In this document: one piece after another, positions 32,259 through 42,470 of the stretch
Numbering within the stretch: the first letter of the stretch is position 1
How the letters are laid out: every line of letters starts with the position of its first letter
Source: Pseudanabaena sp. UWO311
Lineage (GTDB): Bacteria; Cyanobacteriota; Cyanobacteriia; Pseudanabaenales; Pseudanabaenaceae
Direction of reading: 5' to 3'
Assembly: GCF_006937785.1 (NCBI RefSeq)
Contig: NZ_SJEE01000003.1
Coordinates: 1 to 64,000 of the forward strand
Length of the DNA stretch: 64,000 nt
Translations under genes and position numbers: made by a program
Notes under the pieces: model-generated
The model's input: the letters and a program-made list of their open reading frames with translations, nothing else
Databases searched by the model: none
Told to the model about the DNA's origin: nothing

Positions 32259-32573
32259 ATGGCTAAGATCCCCACTGAATTCGATCCCCGTCGCTTGCCC
32301 GACATCATTCGTCGCCCTTTGCTCAATGAAAAGGCAACCCGACAACTTGAAAGCAACAAATACACATTTGATGTTTTTCATGATGCTACTAAGCCTGAGA
32401 TCAAGGCAGCTATCGAAAGCCTTTTCTCAGTTACGGTCAAAAAAGTGAACACCCATAACCCACCCGCACAAGCGCGTCGTATTGGTAAGTTCGCAGGCAA
32501 ACGCGCTCAAATCAAAAGAGCGATCGTCACCCTCGCAGAAGGCAGCAAAATCGATTTGTTCCCCGATGTGTAA
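32259..32573 (+). CDS. rplW: 50S ribosomal protein L23
   Basis: 104 residues, including [20 protein letters not shown] and the C-terminal [16 protein letters not shown]. It sits at the tunnel exit and is a docking site for trigger factor and SRP. Spaced 28 bases after rplD. Confidence 0.98.
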   Translation: MAKIPTEFDPRRLPDIIRRPLLNEKATRQLESNKYTFDVFHDATKPEIKAAIESLFSVTVKKVNTHNPPAQARRIGKFAGKRAQIKRAIVTLAEGSKIDLFPDV

Positions 32574-32635
32574 GCAATAGCTTTTTACAAAAAAGGCAAA
32601 ATCAGAGAACTGTTCTTTAACAAAATCAGACAATT

Positions 32636-33502
32636 ATGGGCGTTCGTGCATATAAACCGTATACCGCTAGTACAAGACAAACTGTTGTCTCGGACTTCTC
32701 GGAAATCACCAAATCAGAACCCGAAAAGTCTTTAACCAGCCACGTCCATCGTAAAAGAGGACGCAACAATCGTGGTGTCATCACTAGCCGCAGACGTGGC
32801 GGTGGTCACAAGCGTCTATATCGGATCATCGATTTCAAACGCAACAAACGCGACATTATCGCTGAGGTAATTGCGATCGAGTACGATCCTAACCGCACTT
32901 CTCGGATTGCTCTTCTCCAGTATGAGGATGGTGAAAAGAGATATATCTTGGCACCAAAAGGCATTGCTGTCGGCAACAAAATCCTAGCAGGCACAAGTAA
33001 TGTTCCCTTTGAAATCGGTAACGCGATGCCATTGGTAAACATCCCTCTCGGTACAATTGTCCACAATGTGGAACTTGTTCCTGGCAAGGGTGGGCAGATT
33101 GTGCGATCGGCTGGTGCTGGTGCTCAAATTGCGGCAAAAGAAGGTGATTTCGTTACTCTTAAGCTTCCTTCTAGTGAAGTTCGCTTGATTCGTAAAGATT
33201 GTTTTGCCACCATTGGACAAGTTGGCAACCTCGATCACAGCAATACCAGTCTTGGTAAGGCAGGTCGTAGCCGTTGGTTAAACCGTCGTCCGAAAGTTCG
33301 TGGTATGGCGATGAACCCCATCGATCACCCACATGGTGGTGGTGAAGGTTGCGCTCCAGTTGGACGCAGTGGACCTGTTACGCCTTGGGGTAAACCAACC
33401 TTGGGTTATAAGACTCGCAAGAAAGGTAAACTCAGTGATGCCTTTATTGTTCGTCGCCGTCGCAAGTCCTCGAAGCGCGGTAAGGGCGGACGTAACGCCT
33501 AA
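32636..33502 (+). CDS. rplB: 50S ribosomal protein L2
   Basis: 288 residues. The conserved [16 protein letters not shown] motif with the histidine essential for peptidyl transfer is near residue 230. Basic C terminus ([15 protein letters not shown]). Confidence 0.98.
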   Translation: MGVRAYKPYTASTRQTVVSDFSEITKSEPEKSLTSHVHRKRGRNNRGVITSRRRGGGHKRLYRIIDFKRNKRDIIAEVIAIEYDPNRTSRIALLQYEDGEKRYILAPKGIAVGNKILAGTSNVPFEIGNAMPLVNIPLGTIVHNVELVPGKGGQIVRSAGAGAQIAAKEGDFVTLKLPSSEVRLIRKDCFATIGQVGNLDHSNTSLGKAGRSRWLNRRPKVRGMAMNPIDHPHGGGEGCAPVGRSGPVTPWGKPTLGYKTRKKGKLSDAFIVRRRRKSSKRGKGGRNA

Positions 33503-33559
33503 TCATATATTTCTCCAATACGAAATATATATTCAAAGTTTTTACAGAGAGTACAAATT

Positions 33560-33838
33560 ATGACGCGATCGCTAAAAAAAGGTCCTTTTGTTGCCGATCA
33601 CTTAATGACCAAAATTGAAAAGCTTAACGCCAAAGGCGAAAAGCAAGTTATCAAAACATGGTCACGCGCTTCCACCATTCTTCCTCAAATGATCGGGCAT
33701 ACCATTGCTTGTCACAACGGAAAACAGCACGTTCCTGTATATGTCACGGAGCAAATGGTAGGACACAAACTCGGTGAGTTTGCCCCTACTCGCACCTTCC
33801 GCGGTCATGCTAAGAGCGACAAAAAGGCCAAGAGATAG
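33560..33838 (+). CDS. rpsS: 30S ribosomal protein S19
   Basis: 92 residues. Begins [20 protein letters not shown]; contains [20 protein letters not shown], the canonical S19 core that contacts S13 in the head of the 30S subunit. Confidence 0.98.
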   Translation: MTRSLKKGPFVADHLMTKIEKLNAKGEKQVIKTWSRASTILPQMIGHTIACHNGKQHVPVYVTEQMVGHKLGEFAPTRTFRGHAKSDKKAKR

Positions 33839-33856
33839 GTAGACAGGTAGTTAAAA

Positions 33857-34213
33857 ATGATCCTCGCCCAAAACGAAATCCCTGCCGTAGCCAAATATAT
33901 TCGTATGTCACCTCACAAGGTGCGTCGAGTACTCGACCAAATCCGTGGTCGTAGCTACCGCGAAGCATTGATGATTCTTGAGTTCATGCCATATCGCTCC
34001 TGCGAACCAATTACGAAAGTATTGCGTTCTGCCGTTGCTAATGCTGAACATAATGCAGGACTTGATCCAGCATCCCTAGTAGTTAACCAAGCCTTTGCCG
34101 ATATGGGACCTAGCCTCAAACGCTTCCGTCCCCGCGCTCAAGGTCGTGCTTACCAAATCCGTAAGCCAACGTGCCACATTACGATCACCGTCAAACCATC
34201 GGAGGAAGAATAG
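33857..34213 (+). CDS. rplV: 50S ribosomal protein L22
   Basis: 118 residues. [19 protein letters not shown] at the start and the tunnel-lining hairpin with [19 protein letters not shown]. Ends two bases before rpsC. Confidence 0.97.
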   Translation: MILAQNEIPAVAKYIRMSPHKVRRVLDQIRGRSYREALMILEFMPYRSCEPITKVLRSAVANAEHNAGLDPASLVVNQAFADMGPSLKRFRPRAQGRAYQIRKPTCHITITVKPSEEE

Positions 34214-34215
34214 GT

Positions 34216-34962
34216 ATGGGTCAGAAGATTCACCCAACAGGGTTACGCCTCGGCATCACCAAGTCCCATCTTTCCCGTTGGTACGCTGATGTCAATCGCT
34301 ACGGCATTCTTGCTGAAGAAGATAGCAAAATTCGTAAGTTTATCGAAAAAACTCTAAGTAATGCTGGCATCGCTGAAATCTTGATTGATCGCAAGGCTGA
34401 TCAAGTAGATCTCGAAATCCGCACTGCTCGTCCAGGTGTTGTCGTTGGTCGCGGTGGCGCTGGTATCGAACAATTGCGTGTCGGACTAGTTAAGTACCTC
34501 GAACAAGATGGTTCTCTGAAGAAGACGGGTACTAGCCAAGTTCGGATTAATGTCACCGAAGTAACCAGAGTTGATGCGGAAGCGCCTCTCATCGCTGAAT
34601 ACATTGCTCAGCAAATCGAACGTCGTGTTTCCTTCCGTCGTGTCGTTCGTCAAGCTATTCAAAGAGCACAACGCGCAGGCATCGAAGGGATCAAGGTGCA
34701 AATCAGTGGTCGTCTTAACGGAGCTGAAATCGCCAGAACTGAGTGGGTGCGTGAAGGTCGTGTTCCTTTGCATACATTGCGTGCTGATATCGACTATAGC
34801 TACAAGACTTCCAGAACTATTTATGGTGTTATTGGCATCAAGGTCTGGATCTTTAAAGGCGAAATCATTCAAGGCGAAGAAGCTCCTGCTCCTGCCGCTC
34901 AACCCCGTCGTCGCCAGCAACGTCGTCCCCAATTTGAGGATCGTTCTAGCGCTGAAGGATAA
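34216..34962 (+). CDS. rpsC: 30S ribosomal protein S3
   Basis: 248 residues from ATG 34216 ([18 protein letters not shown]), the family start; an upstream GTG in frame overlaps rplV and is not used. KH-domain [10 protein letters not shown] is present. The C terminus is a short low-complexity tail ([16 protein letters not shown]). Confidence 0.98.
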   Translation: MGQKIHPTGLRLGITKSHLSRWYADVNRYGILAEEDSKIRKFIEKTLSNAGIAEILIDRKADQVDLEIRTARPGVVVGRGGAGIEQLRVGLVKYLEQDGSLKKTGTSQVRINVTEVTRVDAEAPLIAEYIAQQIERRVSFRRVVRQAIQRAQRAGIEGIKVQISGRLNGAEIARTEWVREGRVPLHTLRADIDYSYKTSRTIYGVIGIKVWIFKGEIIQGEEAPAPAAQPRRRQQRRPQFEDRSSAEG

Positions 34963-34988
34963 ACTTCTGTCATCTAGAGTTTTGAAAC

Positions 34989-35402
34989 ATGTTAAGTCCT
35001 AAACGTACAAAATTTCGTAAGCAGCAACGCGGTCGGATGGCGGGCCCTGCTACCAGAGGAACCGAAATCAACTTTGGTGATTACGCCATGCAGGCTTTAG
35101 AGCCTTCTTGGATTACCGCTCGTCAAATCGAGGCTGCTCGACGTGCCATGAACCGTTATATCCGTCGCGGTGGCAAGATTTGGATTCGTATTTTCCCAGA
35201 CAAACCCGTAACCATGCGTCCTGCTGAAACCCGTATGGGTTCCGGTAAAGGTGCTCCTGAGTTTTGGGTGTCAGTGGTTAAGCCAGGTCGCATCATGTTT
35301 GAAGTAGCTGGTGTGACTGAAGAAACCGCAAGAGAGGCAATTCGCTTGGCGGCTGCCAAGATGCCAATCAAAACCAGATTCGTTATCCGTGAAAAGGAGT
35401 AA
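34989..35402 (+). CDS. rplP: 50S ribosomal protein L16
   Basis: 137 residues. Begins [17 protein letters not shown]; includes the conserved arginine loop [19 protein letters not shown] near the A-site tRNA. Confidence 0.98.
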   Translation: MLSPKRTKFRKQQRGRMAGPATRGTEINFGDYAMQALEPSWITARQIEAARRAMNRYIRRGGKIWIRIFPDKPVTMRPAETRMGSGKGAPEFWVSVVKPGRIMFEVAGVTEETAREAIRLAAAKMPIKTRFVIREKE

Positions 35403-35407
35403 AAGAT

Positions 35408-35611
35408 ATGGCACTCCCAAAAGTCCAAGAAACTAGAGAGCTATCTGATGAAGAGTTGCAAGCCCAAGTCTTGTCTGTCAAGAAAGAGCTATTTGATCTG
35501 CGTTTCAAGCAGGCCACTAGACAACCCGTCCAGCCACATCAGTTCCAACATGCTAAGCATCGTTTGTCTCAACTGATGACCGTCGAACGCGAACGTCAGT
35601 CCAGAGCTTAA
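35408..35611 (+). CDS. rpmC: 50S ribosomal protein L29
   Basis: 67 residues; [18 protein letters not shown] is the diagnostic helix hairpin. Begins 5 bases after the rplP stop. Confidence 0.97.
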   Translation: MALPKVQETRELSDEELQAQVLSVKKELFDLRFKQATRQPVQPHQFQHAKHRLSQLMTVERERQSRA

Positions 35612-35644
35612 GAAAGCTATTTACAAAACATAGGAATTTTAGCA

Positions 35645-35896
35645 ATGGCAGTTAAAGAAAAAGTTGGCGTTGTCGTCAGCGACAAAATGCAGAAAACGGT
35701 GGTTGTCGCGGTCGAAAACCGTACTTCTCACCCCAAATATGGAAAAATCGTGGTCAAAACGACTAAGTTTAAAGCCCACGATGAAGAAGATAAAACCCGT
35801 GAAGGCGATCGCGTCAAAATTCGGGAAACCCGTCCCCTCAGCCGTACAAAGCGATGGGAAGTTGTAGAGATTCTCTCATCTAGCTCGGAAGCATAA
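35645..35896 (+). CDS. rpsQ: 30S ribosomal protein S17
   Basis: 83 residues with [17 protein letters not shown] and the [17 protein letters not shown] tail. Three bases separate its stop from rplN. Confidence 0.98.
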   Translation: MAVKEKVGVVVSDKMQKTVVVAVENRTSHPKYGKIVVKTTKFKAHDEEDKTREGDRVKIRETRPLSRTKRWEVVEILSSSSEA

Positions 35897-35899
35897 GCC

Positions 35900-36268
35900 A
35901 TGATTCAACAAGAGTCTTATTTAAATGTGGCGGATAATAGTGGAGCTAAAAAACTACTATGTATCCGCGTACTGGCTGGTGGTAACCGTGCCTTTGGCGG
36001 AGTTGGTGATGTGATTATCGCCACGGTCAAGGACGCAGCCCCTAACATGCCAGTCAAAAAATCGGATGTTGTCCGCGCTGTCATTGTTCGTACAAGAGCC
36101 TCTATCAATCGTGAAAGCGGTATGAGAATTCGTTTTGACGACAACGCTGCCGTAATCATCAACCAAGACGGCAACCCCAAAGGAACTCGCGTATTTGGTC
36201 CAGTTGCGCGTGAATTGCGGGATAAAAACTTCACCAAAATTATCTCCCTAGCGCCAGAGGTACTGTAA
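35900..36268 (+). CDS. rplN: 50S ribosomal protein L14
   Basis: 122 residues. [20 protein letters not shown] and [20 protein letters not shown] are diagnostic. Its stop overlaps the rplX start by one base (TAATG). Confidence 0.98.
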   Translation: MIQQESYLNVADNSGAKKLLCIRVLAGGNRAFGGVGDVIIATVKDAAPNMPVKKSDVVRAVIVRTRASINRESGMRIRFDDNAAVIINQDGNPKGTRVFGPVARELRDKNFTKIISLAPEVL

Positions 36269-36651
36269 TGTCATTCAAGTCAAAGCCTGTCTATCGCGGC
36301 AACCGCAATTCTTTTAAGATTCACGTCAAAAAAGATGATGTAGTTCAAGTAATTTCAGGAAGCTCCAAGGGGACTGTAGCTAAGGTACTACAAGTATTCC
36401 CTAAGGACAGCACCATCATCGTTGAAGGTGTTAATGTCAAGACTAAGCATGTTAAGCCTCAGGCTGATGGCGAGTCTGGACAAATTATTACCCGCGAGTT
36501 TCCGATTCACAGTTCTAAAGTGCTGTTGTATTCCGAAAAGGAAAAGACCGCCAGCCGTTCTTGCTTCACCTTTACGGATGATGGCAAGAAAGTAAGAATG
36601 TTGAAAAAGACTGGCGAAATCGTCGATTCCGTCCAGACCACAAAGAAATAA
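36268..36651 (+). CDS. rplX: 50S ribosomal protein L24
   Basis: 127 residues; KOW motif [20 protein letters not shown]. Slightly longer than many bacterial L24 because of a C-terminal extension typical of cyanobacteria. Confidence 0.97.
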   Translation: MSFKSKPVYRGNRNSFKIHVKKDDVVQVISGSSKGTVAKVLQVFPKDSTIIVEGVNVKTKHVKPQADGESGQIITREFPIHSSKVLLYSEKEKTASRSCFTFTDDGKKVRMLKKTGEIVDSVQTTKK

Positions 36652-36699
36652 TTCTATACAACCTGACCAAGCCCAGGAAAACTCATCGAGGAAGATAAA

Positions 36700-37245
36700 A
36701 TGCTAACAAGATTTACCGAAGTCTATAAAAATCAGGCTGTTCCCAAGTTAATGGAGCAGTTTAAGTACACCAATATCCATCAAGTTCCTACATTTGAAAA
36801 AGTAGTAATCAACCGTGGTCTCGGTGAAGCTGCTCAGAACGCGAAATCTCTGGAAGCTTCTCTGATCGAAATTGCGACGATCGCTGGTCAAAAGCCCGTA
36901 GTAACTAGAGCTAAGAAAGCGATCGCAGGTTTCAAATTGCGCCAAGGAATGCCCGTCGGTATGATGGTCACTCTGCGCCGCGATAAGATGAACAACTTTT
37001 TGGATCGTCTAATCAACTTCTCATTGCCTCGCATCCGTGACTTTCGCGGTGTTAGCCCTAAGAGCTTTGATGGACGTGGTAACTATACCCTCGGTGTTCG
37101 CGAGCAACTTATCTTCCCCGAAATCAGCTACGACAGTATTGAGCAAATTCGGGGGCTTGATATTTCCATCATCACCACTGCCAACACGGACGAAGAAGGA
37201 CGTGCGCTCCTGAAAGCAGTTGGTATGCCCTTTAGAGAATCATAA
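36700..37245 (+). CDS. rplE: 50S ribosomal protein L5
   Basis: 181 residues. [17 protein letters not shown] and the basic [20 protein letters not shown] region contacting 5S rRNA. rpsN (S14), which follows L5 in many bacteria, is absent, as expected for cyanobacteria. Confidence 0.98.
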   Translation: MLTRFTEVYKNQAVPKLMEQFKYTNIHQVPTFEKVVINRGLGEAAQNAKSLEASLIEIATIAGQKPVVTRAKKAIAGFKLRQGMPVGMMVTLRRDKMNNFLDRLINFSLPRIRDFRGVSPKSFDGRGNYTLGVREQLIFPEISYDSIEQIRGLDISIITTANTDEEGRALLKAVGMPFRES

Positions 37246-37268
37246 GTAGATCGAATTAGGAGATAAGG

Positions 37269-37670
37269 ATGGCTACCAACGACACCATCTCGGACATGCT
37301 TACCCGCATTCGCAATGCAACACTTGCAAAGCACCAGACAACTTCTATCCCTGCCACAAGGATGACGTTGAGCATTGCCCGAGTGATGAAACAAGAAGGT
37401 TTTATCGCAGATTTTGAAGAAACAGGCGAAAACATCGACCGCGCCTTGGTCGTCGCTCTCAAGTATGAAGGCAAGAACCGTCAATCGATTATTAAGCGCC
37501 TCAAACGCGTCAGCAAACCTGGTTTACGGGTTTACTCAAACTCTAAAGAATTACCCCGTGTATTAGGTGGGATCGGCATTGCGATCATCTCCACCTCTAA
37601 AGGGATCATGACCGATCGCGAAGCCCGTAAACAGGGAGTCGGCGGTGAAGTCCTTTGCTATATCTGGTAA
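37269..37670 (+). CDS. rpsH: 30S ribosomal protein S8
   Basis: 133 residues; [20 protein letters not shown] at the start and [20 protein letters not shown] at the end, both diagnostic. Confidence 0.98.
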   Translation: MATNDTISDMLTRIRNATLAKHQTTSIPATRMTLSIARVMKQEGFIADFEETGENIDRALVVALKYEGKNRQSIIKRLKRVSKPGLRVYSNSKELPRVLGGIGIAIISTSKGIMTDREARKQGVGGEVLCYIW

Positions 37671-37756
37671 TTCAGATCTTTTAGATTATTTAATCTAGAT
37701 CTGTTAACTCAGGCTGTTAACTCAGCAAATCACATCACAAGCAACGGAAAACAGAC

Positions 37757-38320
37757 ATGTCTCGTATTGGAAAACGTCCCATTCCTCTTCCCCCTAAAGT
37801 TGCGGTCTCCATCGTAGGGCAAGAGGTTACTGTCAAAGGACCTAAAGGCGAACTAAAGCGTGTGTTGCCAAACACTGTAGAAATTCTGCAAGAAGAAAGC
37901 AACTTGATTGTTAACCGCGCTAATGAATCTCGTCCCGCAAAGCAACAGCACGGCCTTTTCCGCACCCTCGTTGCCAACATGGTCGAAGGTGTGTCTACAG
38001 GCTTTCAGCGCAAGTTGGAAATTCAAGGTGTTGGTTATCGCGCCAACCTAAACGGCAGCAATATTGTTCTTACTGTTGGCTATAGCCATACAGTTGATAT
38101 CATTCCTCCCGAAGGAGTTTCTCTCGGCGTTGAAGATGCTACAGGCAAAAAAGTCCCTCAAGGAACATTTATTGTTGTCGAAGGAATTGACAAGGAAATC
38201 GTCGGTAACTTAGCAGCAAAAATTCGCGCTGTACGTCCACCTGAAGTTTACAAAGGTAAGGGCATCCGCTACCTCGGCGAATTCGTCAGACGTAAGGCTG
38301 GTAAGACCGGTAAGAAGTAA
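37757..38320 (+). CDS. rplF: 50S ribosomal protein L6
   Basis: 187 residues with MSRIGKRPIPLPPKVAVSI and the C-terminal RPPEVYKGKGIRYLGEFVRR motif. Confidence 0.98.
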   Translation: MSRIGKRPIPLPPKVAVSIVGQEVTVKGPKGELKRVLPNTVEILQEESNLIVNRANESRPAKQQHGLFRTLVANMVEGVSTGFQRKLEIQGVGYRANLNGSNIVLTVGYSHTVDIIPPEGVSLGVEDATGKKVPQGTFIVVEGIDKEIVGNLAAKIRAVRPPEVYKGKGIRYLGEFVRRKAGKTGKK

Positions 38321-38386
38321 GGACAAGAATTTTCTGGCTTCTTTATTTAATTTTCTTAATTTTCGTAATCTTCATATATAAAAAAC

Positions 38387-38752
38387 ATGAGTGCTAATAG
38401 TCGTAGACAAGCAACCATAAGCCGCCATAAGCGAATTCGTAAAGGTATGTCAGGCACACCTGAACGTCCTCGCTTGTCAATTTATCGCTCTAACAATCAC
38501 ATCGTGGCGCAAGTGATTGATGATGTAGCACAGCATACGCTCGTTGCTGCATCGACCCTCGAATCCGATGTCCGTGAAGGTCTCAGCACTACTGCTAATT
38601 CTGAAGCTTCGGCTAAGGTTGGGGCTTTGATTGCTGAAAGAGCGATCGCGCAGGGAATAACCAAAGTTGTGTTCGACCGTGGTGGAAACCTCTATCATGG
38701 AAGAGTCCAAGCTCTCGCTGAAGCTGCCCGCGAAGCAGGTCTAGATTTCTAA
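38387..38752 (+). CDS. rplR: 50S ribosomal protein L18
   Basis: 121 residues; [20 protein letters not shown] and [20 protein letters not shown] identify it. Binds 5S rRNA. Confidence 0.98.
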   Translation: MSANSRRQATISRHKRIRKGMSGTPERPRLSIYRSNNHIVAQVIDDVAQHTLVAASTLESDVREGLSTTANSEASAKVGALIAERAIAQGITKVVFDRGGNLYHGRVQALAEAAREAGLDF

Positions 38753-38795
38753 CGCATCGAATCATCCAGCAGTGAATCAGTAGATAGAAACAAAT

Positions 38796-39413
38796 ATGGC
38801 TAAGAATAGAGAATCAAGACCAGGTGCTGGTCGCGACAGTGGCAGCGGCGACAGTGGCGACAACAACCGCGATGAAAAACGCAAAGGCAAGCGCGATAGT
38901 AAAAAAAGCGATCGCGCTCGTACTGAAAAAGAATCTGAATGGCAAGAACGTGTCGTCCAAATCCGCCGCGTAACCAAGGTTGTCAAGGGCGGTAAAAAGC
39001 TCAGCTTCCGTGCGATCGTGGTCGTCGGTAATGAGAAAGGACAGGTCGGTGTTGGCGTTGGCAAAGCTGCCGATGTTATTAACGCTGTCAAGAAAGGAGT
39101 CGCTGATGCTAGAAAGCACGCGATTGACGTACCTTTGACCAAGAGTAACTCCATTCCACATCCTACCAATGGGATCGGCGGTGGCGCTAAAGTGATGATC
39201 CGTCCTGCATCTCCAGGTACTGGGGTAATTGCTGGTGGTGCTGTCAGAACCGTACTAGAACTAGCTGGTGTCAAAAATATTTTGGCAAAGCAACTCGGCT
39301 CTAGCAGCCCTCTGAACAATGCTCGTGCGGCAATTAATGCCCTTGCAACCTTGCGTACCTTTGGTGAAGTTGCCAGAGCGCGTGGCATTACGCTTGAACA
39401 GTTATTTAATTAA
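38796..39413 (+). CDS. rpsE: 30S ribosomal protein S5
   Basis: 205 residues. A charged N-terminal extension (about 45 residues, rich in R, K, D and G) precedes the conserved core ([18 protein letters not shown]). rpmD (L30) is absent after it. A 10-bp hairpin follows. Confidence 0.98.
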   Translation: MAKNRESRPGAGRDSGSGDSGDNNRDEKRKGKRDSKKSDRARTEKESEWQERVVQIRRVTKVVKGGKKLSFRAIVVVGNEKGQVGVGVGKAADVINAVKKGVADARKHAIDVPLTKSNSIPHPTNGIGGGAKVMIRPASPGTGVIAGGAVRTVLELAGVKNILAKQLGSSSPLNNARAAINALATLRTFGEVARARGITLEQLFN

Positions 39414-39417
39414 TGCG

Positions 39418-39440
39418 ATAACGGCGCTACGCGCCGTTAT
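39418..39440. repeat. Intra-operon hairpin rpsE-rplO
   Basis: Perfect 10-bp stem ATAACGGCGC / GCGCCGTTAT around TAC, without a T tract. It begins 4 bases after the S5 stop, so it may attenuate or stabilise rather than terminate. Confidence 0.75.
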
Positions 39441-39464
39441 TGCCAAAATTGGAAAGGAAAAACT

Positions 39465-39908
39465 ATGAGAATTGACGATCTTCAGCCTCAAGAAGGCTCT
39501 CAGCATCGCAAGCGTCGCCTAGGACGTGGTATTGCCGCAGGGCAAGGCGCGAGCGGTGGTTTCGGTATGCGTGGTCAAAAATCTCGTTCAGGTCGTCCCA
39601 CCAGACCTGGTTTTGAAGGTGGTCAAATTCCCCTTTACAGACGAGTACCCAAACTTAAACATTTTACAATTGTAAATCCTAAGCATTTCACAATTGTTAA
39701 TCTTGACCAATTAAGCGGATTACCTAAGGGTACTGTAGTAAGCCTTGATTCTTTAATGGAAGCAGGAATTATTACTCAAAACGATGGTGTATTACGTGTA
39801 TTAGGAAGAGGCGAAGTAACTGTAGCGCTTACAGTCCGCGCTCACTCGTTTACAGCATCTGCTAAGAGCAAAATCGAAGCTGCTGGCGGCACTGTAGAAG
39901 TTGCCTAG
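39465..39908 (+). CDS. rplO: 50S ribosomal protein L15
   Basis: 147 residues. Glycine-rich N terminus ([20 protein letters not shown]) and C-terminal [19 protein letters not shown]. The repeated HFTIVN words near residue 65 agree with the normal L15 pattern. Confidence 0.98.
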   Translation: MRIDDLQPQEGSQHRKRRLGRGIAAGQGASGGFGMRGQKSRSGRPTRPGFEGGQIPLYRRVPKLKHFTIVNPKHFTIVNLDQLSGLPKGTVVSLDSLMEAGIITQNDGVLRVLGRGEVTVALTVRAHSFTASAKSKIEAAGGTVEVA

Positions 39909-39912
39909 TTAT

Positions 39913-39961
39913 AAAGAGAATATGTGGCGGAGCGCTTAGCGTTTCGCCACATATTCTCTTT
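39913..39961. terminator. Hairpin between rplO and secY
   Basis: 17-bp perfect stem (39913-39929 with 39945-39961), extended to about 23 bp with G-T pairs, tip AGCGC-TTA-GCGTT, followed by TTGTTGTTTT. A likely partial terminator or processing site separating ribosomal genes from secY. Confidence 0.65.
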
Positions 39962-40082
39962 TGTTGTTTTAGAAGAACCTCGCGTTACGCTTTTCTCTAT
40001 GCAACTACAATATTTAAATATCTTAAGTTAGGAGAAGTTTTGCTCCTCCTAACCCAATCACTAGCTTGAGGTAAGTTTAGTT

Positions 40083-41423
40083 ATGGTTGTTAGTAAGGGA
40101 AAGAACCCAACAGCACAAGAAACTTTTATGCAGATGGCTCAAGCCGCAGGGCTAAGAGGTCGTTTGCTAGTTACTGTTGGTGTTTTGATATTGGTTAGAC
40201 TTGGGATTTACTTGCCATTACCGGGGGTTGATCGCCTAAGATTTACGGAAATTGTTAAAAATAATCCCGTAGTTAATTTCTTAGATATTTTCTCTGGTGG
40301 TGGCTTATCACTACTGGGTATTTTTGCCCTTGGTATTTTGCCATTCATTAATGCCTCGATCATCATGCAATTGATGACATCTGCTCTCCCAAGTTTAGAA
40401 AATCTGCAAAAGAACGAAGGAGAGGCAGGTAGAAGAAAAATTTCTCAATACACCCGCTATGTTGCCTTTGTTTGGGGTGTAATCCAAAGCTGGGGGCTTG
40501 GCGTTTGGGTACAAAACTCTGGCGTGCTCTCCGATCCAGCCTCTAACTGGATCACCATTGGCGATGGTCGAGTTATTTTGTCTAGCTTTATTTTCCAGAC
40601 AACTGTGGCACTTGCAGCAGGTTCTATGTTTGTAATGTGGGCTGGCGAACTAATCACCGAAAAAGGGGTTGGTAATGGTGCTTCATTGCTTATTTTTATT
40701 AGTATTGTTGCAAACTTGCCGAAATCCTTGGGTGACACTATTTCACTTGCTCAAAAAGATAGCTCACGAGTTGGCGGGGTAATCTTATTGCTAGTGATCT
40801 TCTTGATCATGATTGTGGGGATTGTGTTCGTTCAGGAAGGAACGCGGCGGATTCCGATTATCTCAGCGCGTCGTCAGGTTGGCCGCAAACTATACCGTGA
40901 ACAAGCTTCCTATTTACCTTTGCGTTTAAACCAAGGCGGCGTTATGCCGATCATTTTTGCCTCATCGGTGATGATTCTGCCTGCTTACTTGAGTCAAAGT
41001 ATTAATAACGAGGTATTTGTGGCGATCGCTACTTGGATTTCTCCTAGTGGTCCTGGTCATATTCCTGTATATATGTTGCTGATTTTAGGATTTAGCTTCT
41101 TTTATTCGACTCTAGTTCTAAATCCTGTAGAACTATCTCAGAACCTAAAGAAGATGGGGAGTAGTATCCCTACGGTACGACCTGGAACAGCAACTTCGGA
41201 CTATATCAGTCGTATTTTGAACCGATTGACTTTACTTGGATCAGTTTTCTTATGTGGCATTGCTATTATTCCTAGTGCCCTTGAAAAAGCCACTGGTGTA
41301 TCAACCTTTAGCGGCATTGGTGCGACTTCGTTACTGATTTTGGTTGGTGTCGCGATCGAAACCTCTAAGCAAATCCAAACCTATGTGATCTCTCAACGTT
41401 ATGAAGGCATGGTGAAACAGTAA
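40083..41423 (+). CDS. secY: Preprotein translocase subunit SecY
   Basis: 446 residues with ten transmembrane helices; forms the protein-conducting channel with SecE and SecG in plasma and thylakoid membranes. FSGGGLSLLGIFALGILPFI (plug and TM2 region) and the KKMGSSIPTVRPG cytoplasmic loop are diagnostic. Its stop overlaps the adk start by one base (TAATG). Confidence 0.98.
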   Translation: MVVSKGKNPTAQETFMQMAQAAGLRGRLLVTVGVLILVRLGIYLPLPGVDRLRFTEIVKNNPVVNFLDIFSGGGLSLLGIFALGILPFINASIIMQLMTSALPSLENLQKNEGEAGRRKISQYTRYVAFVWGVIQSWGLGVWVQNSGVLSDPASNWITIGDGRVILSSFIFQTTVALAAGSMFVMWAGELITEKGVGNGASLLIFISIVANLPKSLGDTISLAQKDSSRVGGVILLLVIFLIMIVGIVFVQEGTRRIPIISARRQVGRKLYREQASYLPLRLNQGGVMPIIFASSVMILPAYLSQSINNEVFVAIATWISPSGPGHIPVYMLLILGFSFFYSTLVLNPVELSQNLKKMGSSIPTVRPGTATSDYISRILNRLTLLGSVFLCGIAIIPSALEKATGVSTFSGIGATSLLILVGVAIETSKQIQTYVISQRYEGMVKQ

Positions 41424-41980
41424 TGCCTAGAGTGATTTTGATGGGCCCCCCTGGTGCTGGTAAAGGTACACAAGGCGAGATTTTGGCAGAATCTTGGCAA
41501 GTACCCAGAATTGCTCCAGGAGATATTTTTCGGGCTGAGATTAAGCAAGGCTCTGAATTGGGACTAAAGGTTAAGTCTTTTAGTGATTCGGGCACATTAG
41601 TTCCTGATGCTGTTGTGATTGAGGTAATTGAGGCAAGATTGAGACAGCCTGATACTCAAGTTGGTTGGATTCTTGATGGCTTTCCACGTACAGTAGCTCA
41701 AGCTGAGGCTTTAGATACTGTATTAGCGGAGATCAATCAGCCCTATGATTCGGTGATTAATCTTGATGTGCCAGATCAGTTTTTGATCGATCGCTTGTTA
41801 GCAAGGGCGATCGATCAAGGGCGTGCTGATGACACTGAGGAAGTGATCAGTAATCGGTTGCAAGAGTACAATTCCAAAACTAGACCTTTGCTAGAATTTT
41901 ATGGAAATAAGGTTACGCAGATTGATGGCACACCGTCGATGCCAGAAGTAACTGAGACTATCAAAAAATTCTTTGCATAG
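41423..41980 (+). CDS. adk: Adenylate kinase
   Basis: 185 residues, short-lid form. P-loop GPPGAGKGTQ at residues 8-17, GWILDGFPRTVAQAEALD for the AMP and lid region. Interconverts ATP, ADP and AMP. Translationally coupled to secY, the conserved order. Confidence 0.97.
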   Translation: MPRVILMGPPGAGKGTQGEILAESWQVPRIAPGDIFRAEIKQGSELGLKVKSFSDSGTLVPDAVVIEVIEARLRQPDTQVGWILDGFPRTVAQAEALDTVLAEINQPYDSVINLDVPDQFLIDRLLARAIDQGRADDTEEVISNRLQEYNSKTRPLLEFYGNKVTQIDGTPSMPEVTETIKKFFA

Positions 41981-41987
41981 ATACAGT

Positions 41988-42020
41988 GATATTTGATTAA
42001 GTAATGCTTAATCAAATATC
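41988..42020. repeat. Hairpin between adk and infA
   Basis: Perfect 14-bp AT-rich stem (41988-42001 with 42007-42020), loop TAATG. It separates infA from the main cluster; infA may also have its own promoter in the remaining 70 bases. Confidence 0.7.
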
Positions 42021-42094
42021 TATCTCATGTTGTAAGCACTTTGCGCTCACAACCTAATACATAAAGAACTAATACTATATTTGGGAGAGTTTGT

Positions 42095-42334
42095 TTGTCA
42101 AAAGAAGATTCTATTGAAATGGAAGGGACGGTAACTGAGTCACTTCCTAATGCTATGTTTCGGGTTGCTCTCGATAATGGCTTTACTGTACTTGCTCACA
42201 TTTCGGGCAAGATCCGTCGAAATTACATCAAGATTTTGCCAGGCGATCGTGTGAAGGTGGAACTAACGCCCTATGACCTTACCAAAGGACGCATTACCTA
42301 CCGCCTTAAAAATCAAGGCGGCGGCAAGAAATAA
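42095..42334 (+). CDS. infA: Translation initiation factor IF-1 (TTG start)
   Basis: 79 residues, OB fold: [20 protein letters not shown] and [20 protein letters not shown]. The family start M-S-K-x-D-x-I-E is encoded from TTG 42095 with GGGAGAG upstream; the next ATG would remove eight conserved residues. The rpmJ-rpsM-rpsK-rpoA-rplQ genes that usually follow are absent; a terminator comes next. Confidence 0.96.
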   Translation: MSKEDSIEMEGTVTESLPNAMFRVALDNGFTVLAHISGKIRRNYIKILPGDRVKVELTPYDLTKGRITYRLKNQGGGKK

Positions 42335-42372
42335 AACAAAAAGCAACGACTGTACAGTCGTTGCTTTTTGTT
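42335..42372. terminator. Terminator after infA
   Basis: Uninterrupted 19-bp palindrome (42335-42353 with 42354-42372), ending GCTTTTTGTT. A good intrinsic terminator closing the ribosomal cluster. Confidence 0.85.
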
Positions 42373-42417
42373 AATATCCAAAAAATAATTTGCTGTGCAA
42401 AGCTAGATATAGCCAAT

Positions 42418-42470
42418 CAATACAGCTAGAGAGTTTCGGCACGAAGCGCCGAAACTCTCTAGCTGTATTG
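42418..42470. terminator. Perfect 23-bp hairpin overlapping the GGCT gene end
   Basis: Arms 42418-42440 and 42448-42470. The right arm encodes the last residues and stop of the minus-strand gene ending at 42459. Acts as a bidirectional barrier between convergent genes. Confidence 0.85.

Noticed and set aside
38777-39388. 203-codon frame antisense to rpsE
   Set aside because: It arises from biased codon use of rpsE on the other strand; the translation is repetitive S/P/L/T-rich.
39655-39705. Tandem duplication in rplO (two HFTIVN words)
   Set aside because: The second word lies where L15 proteins normally have a similar segment, so this is convergent wording rather than an inserted repeat.
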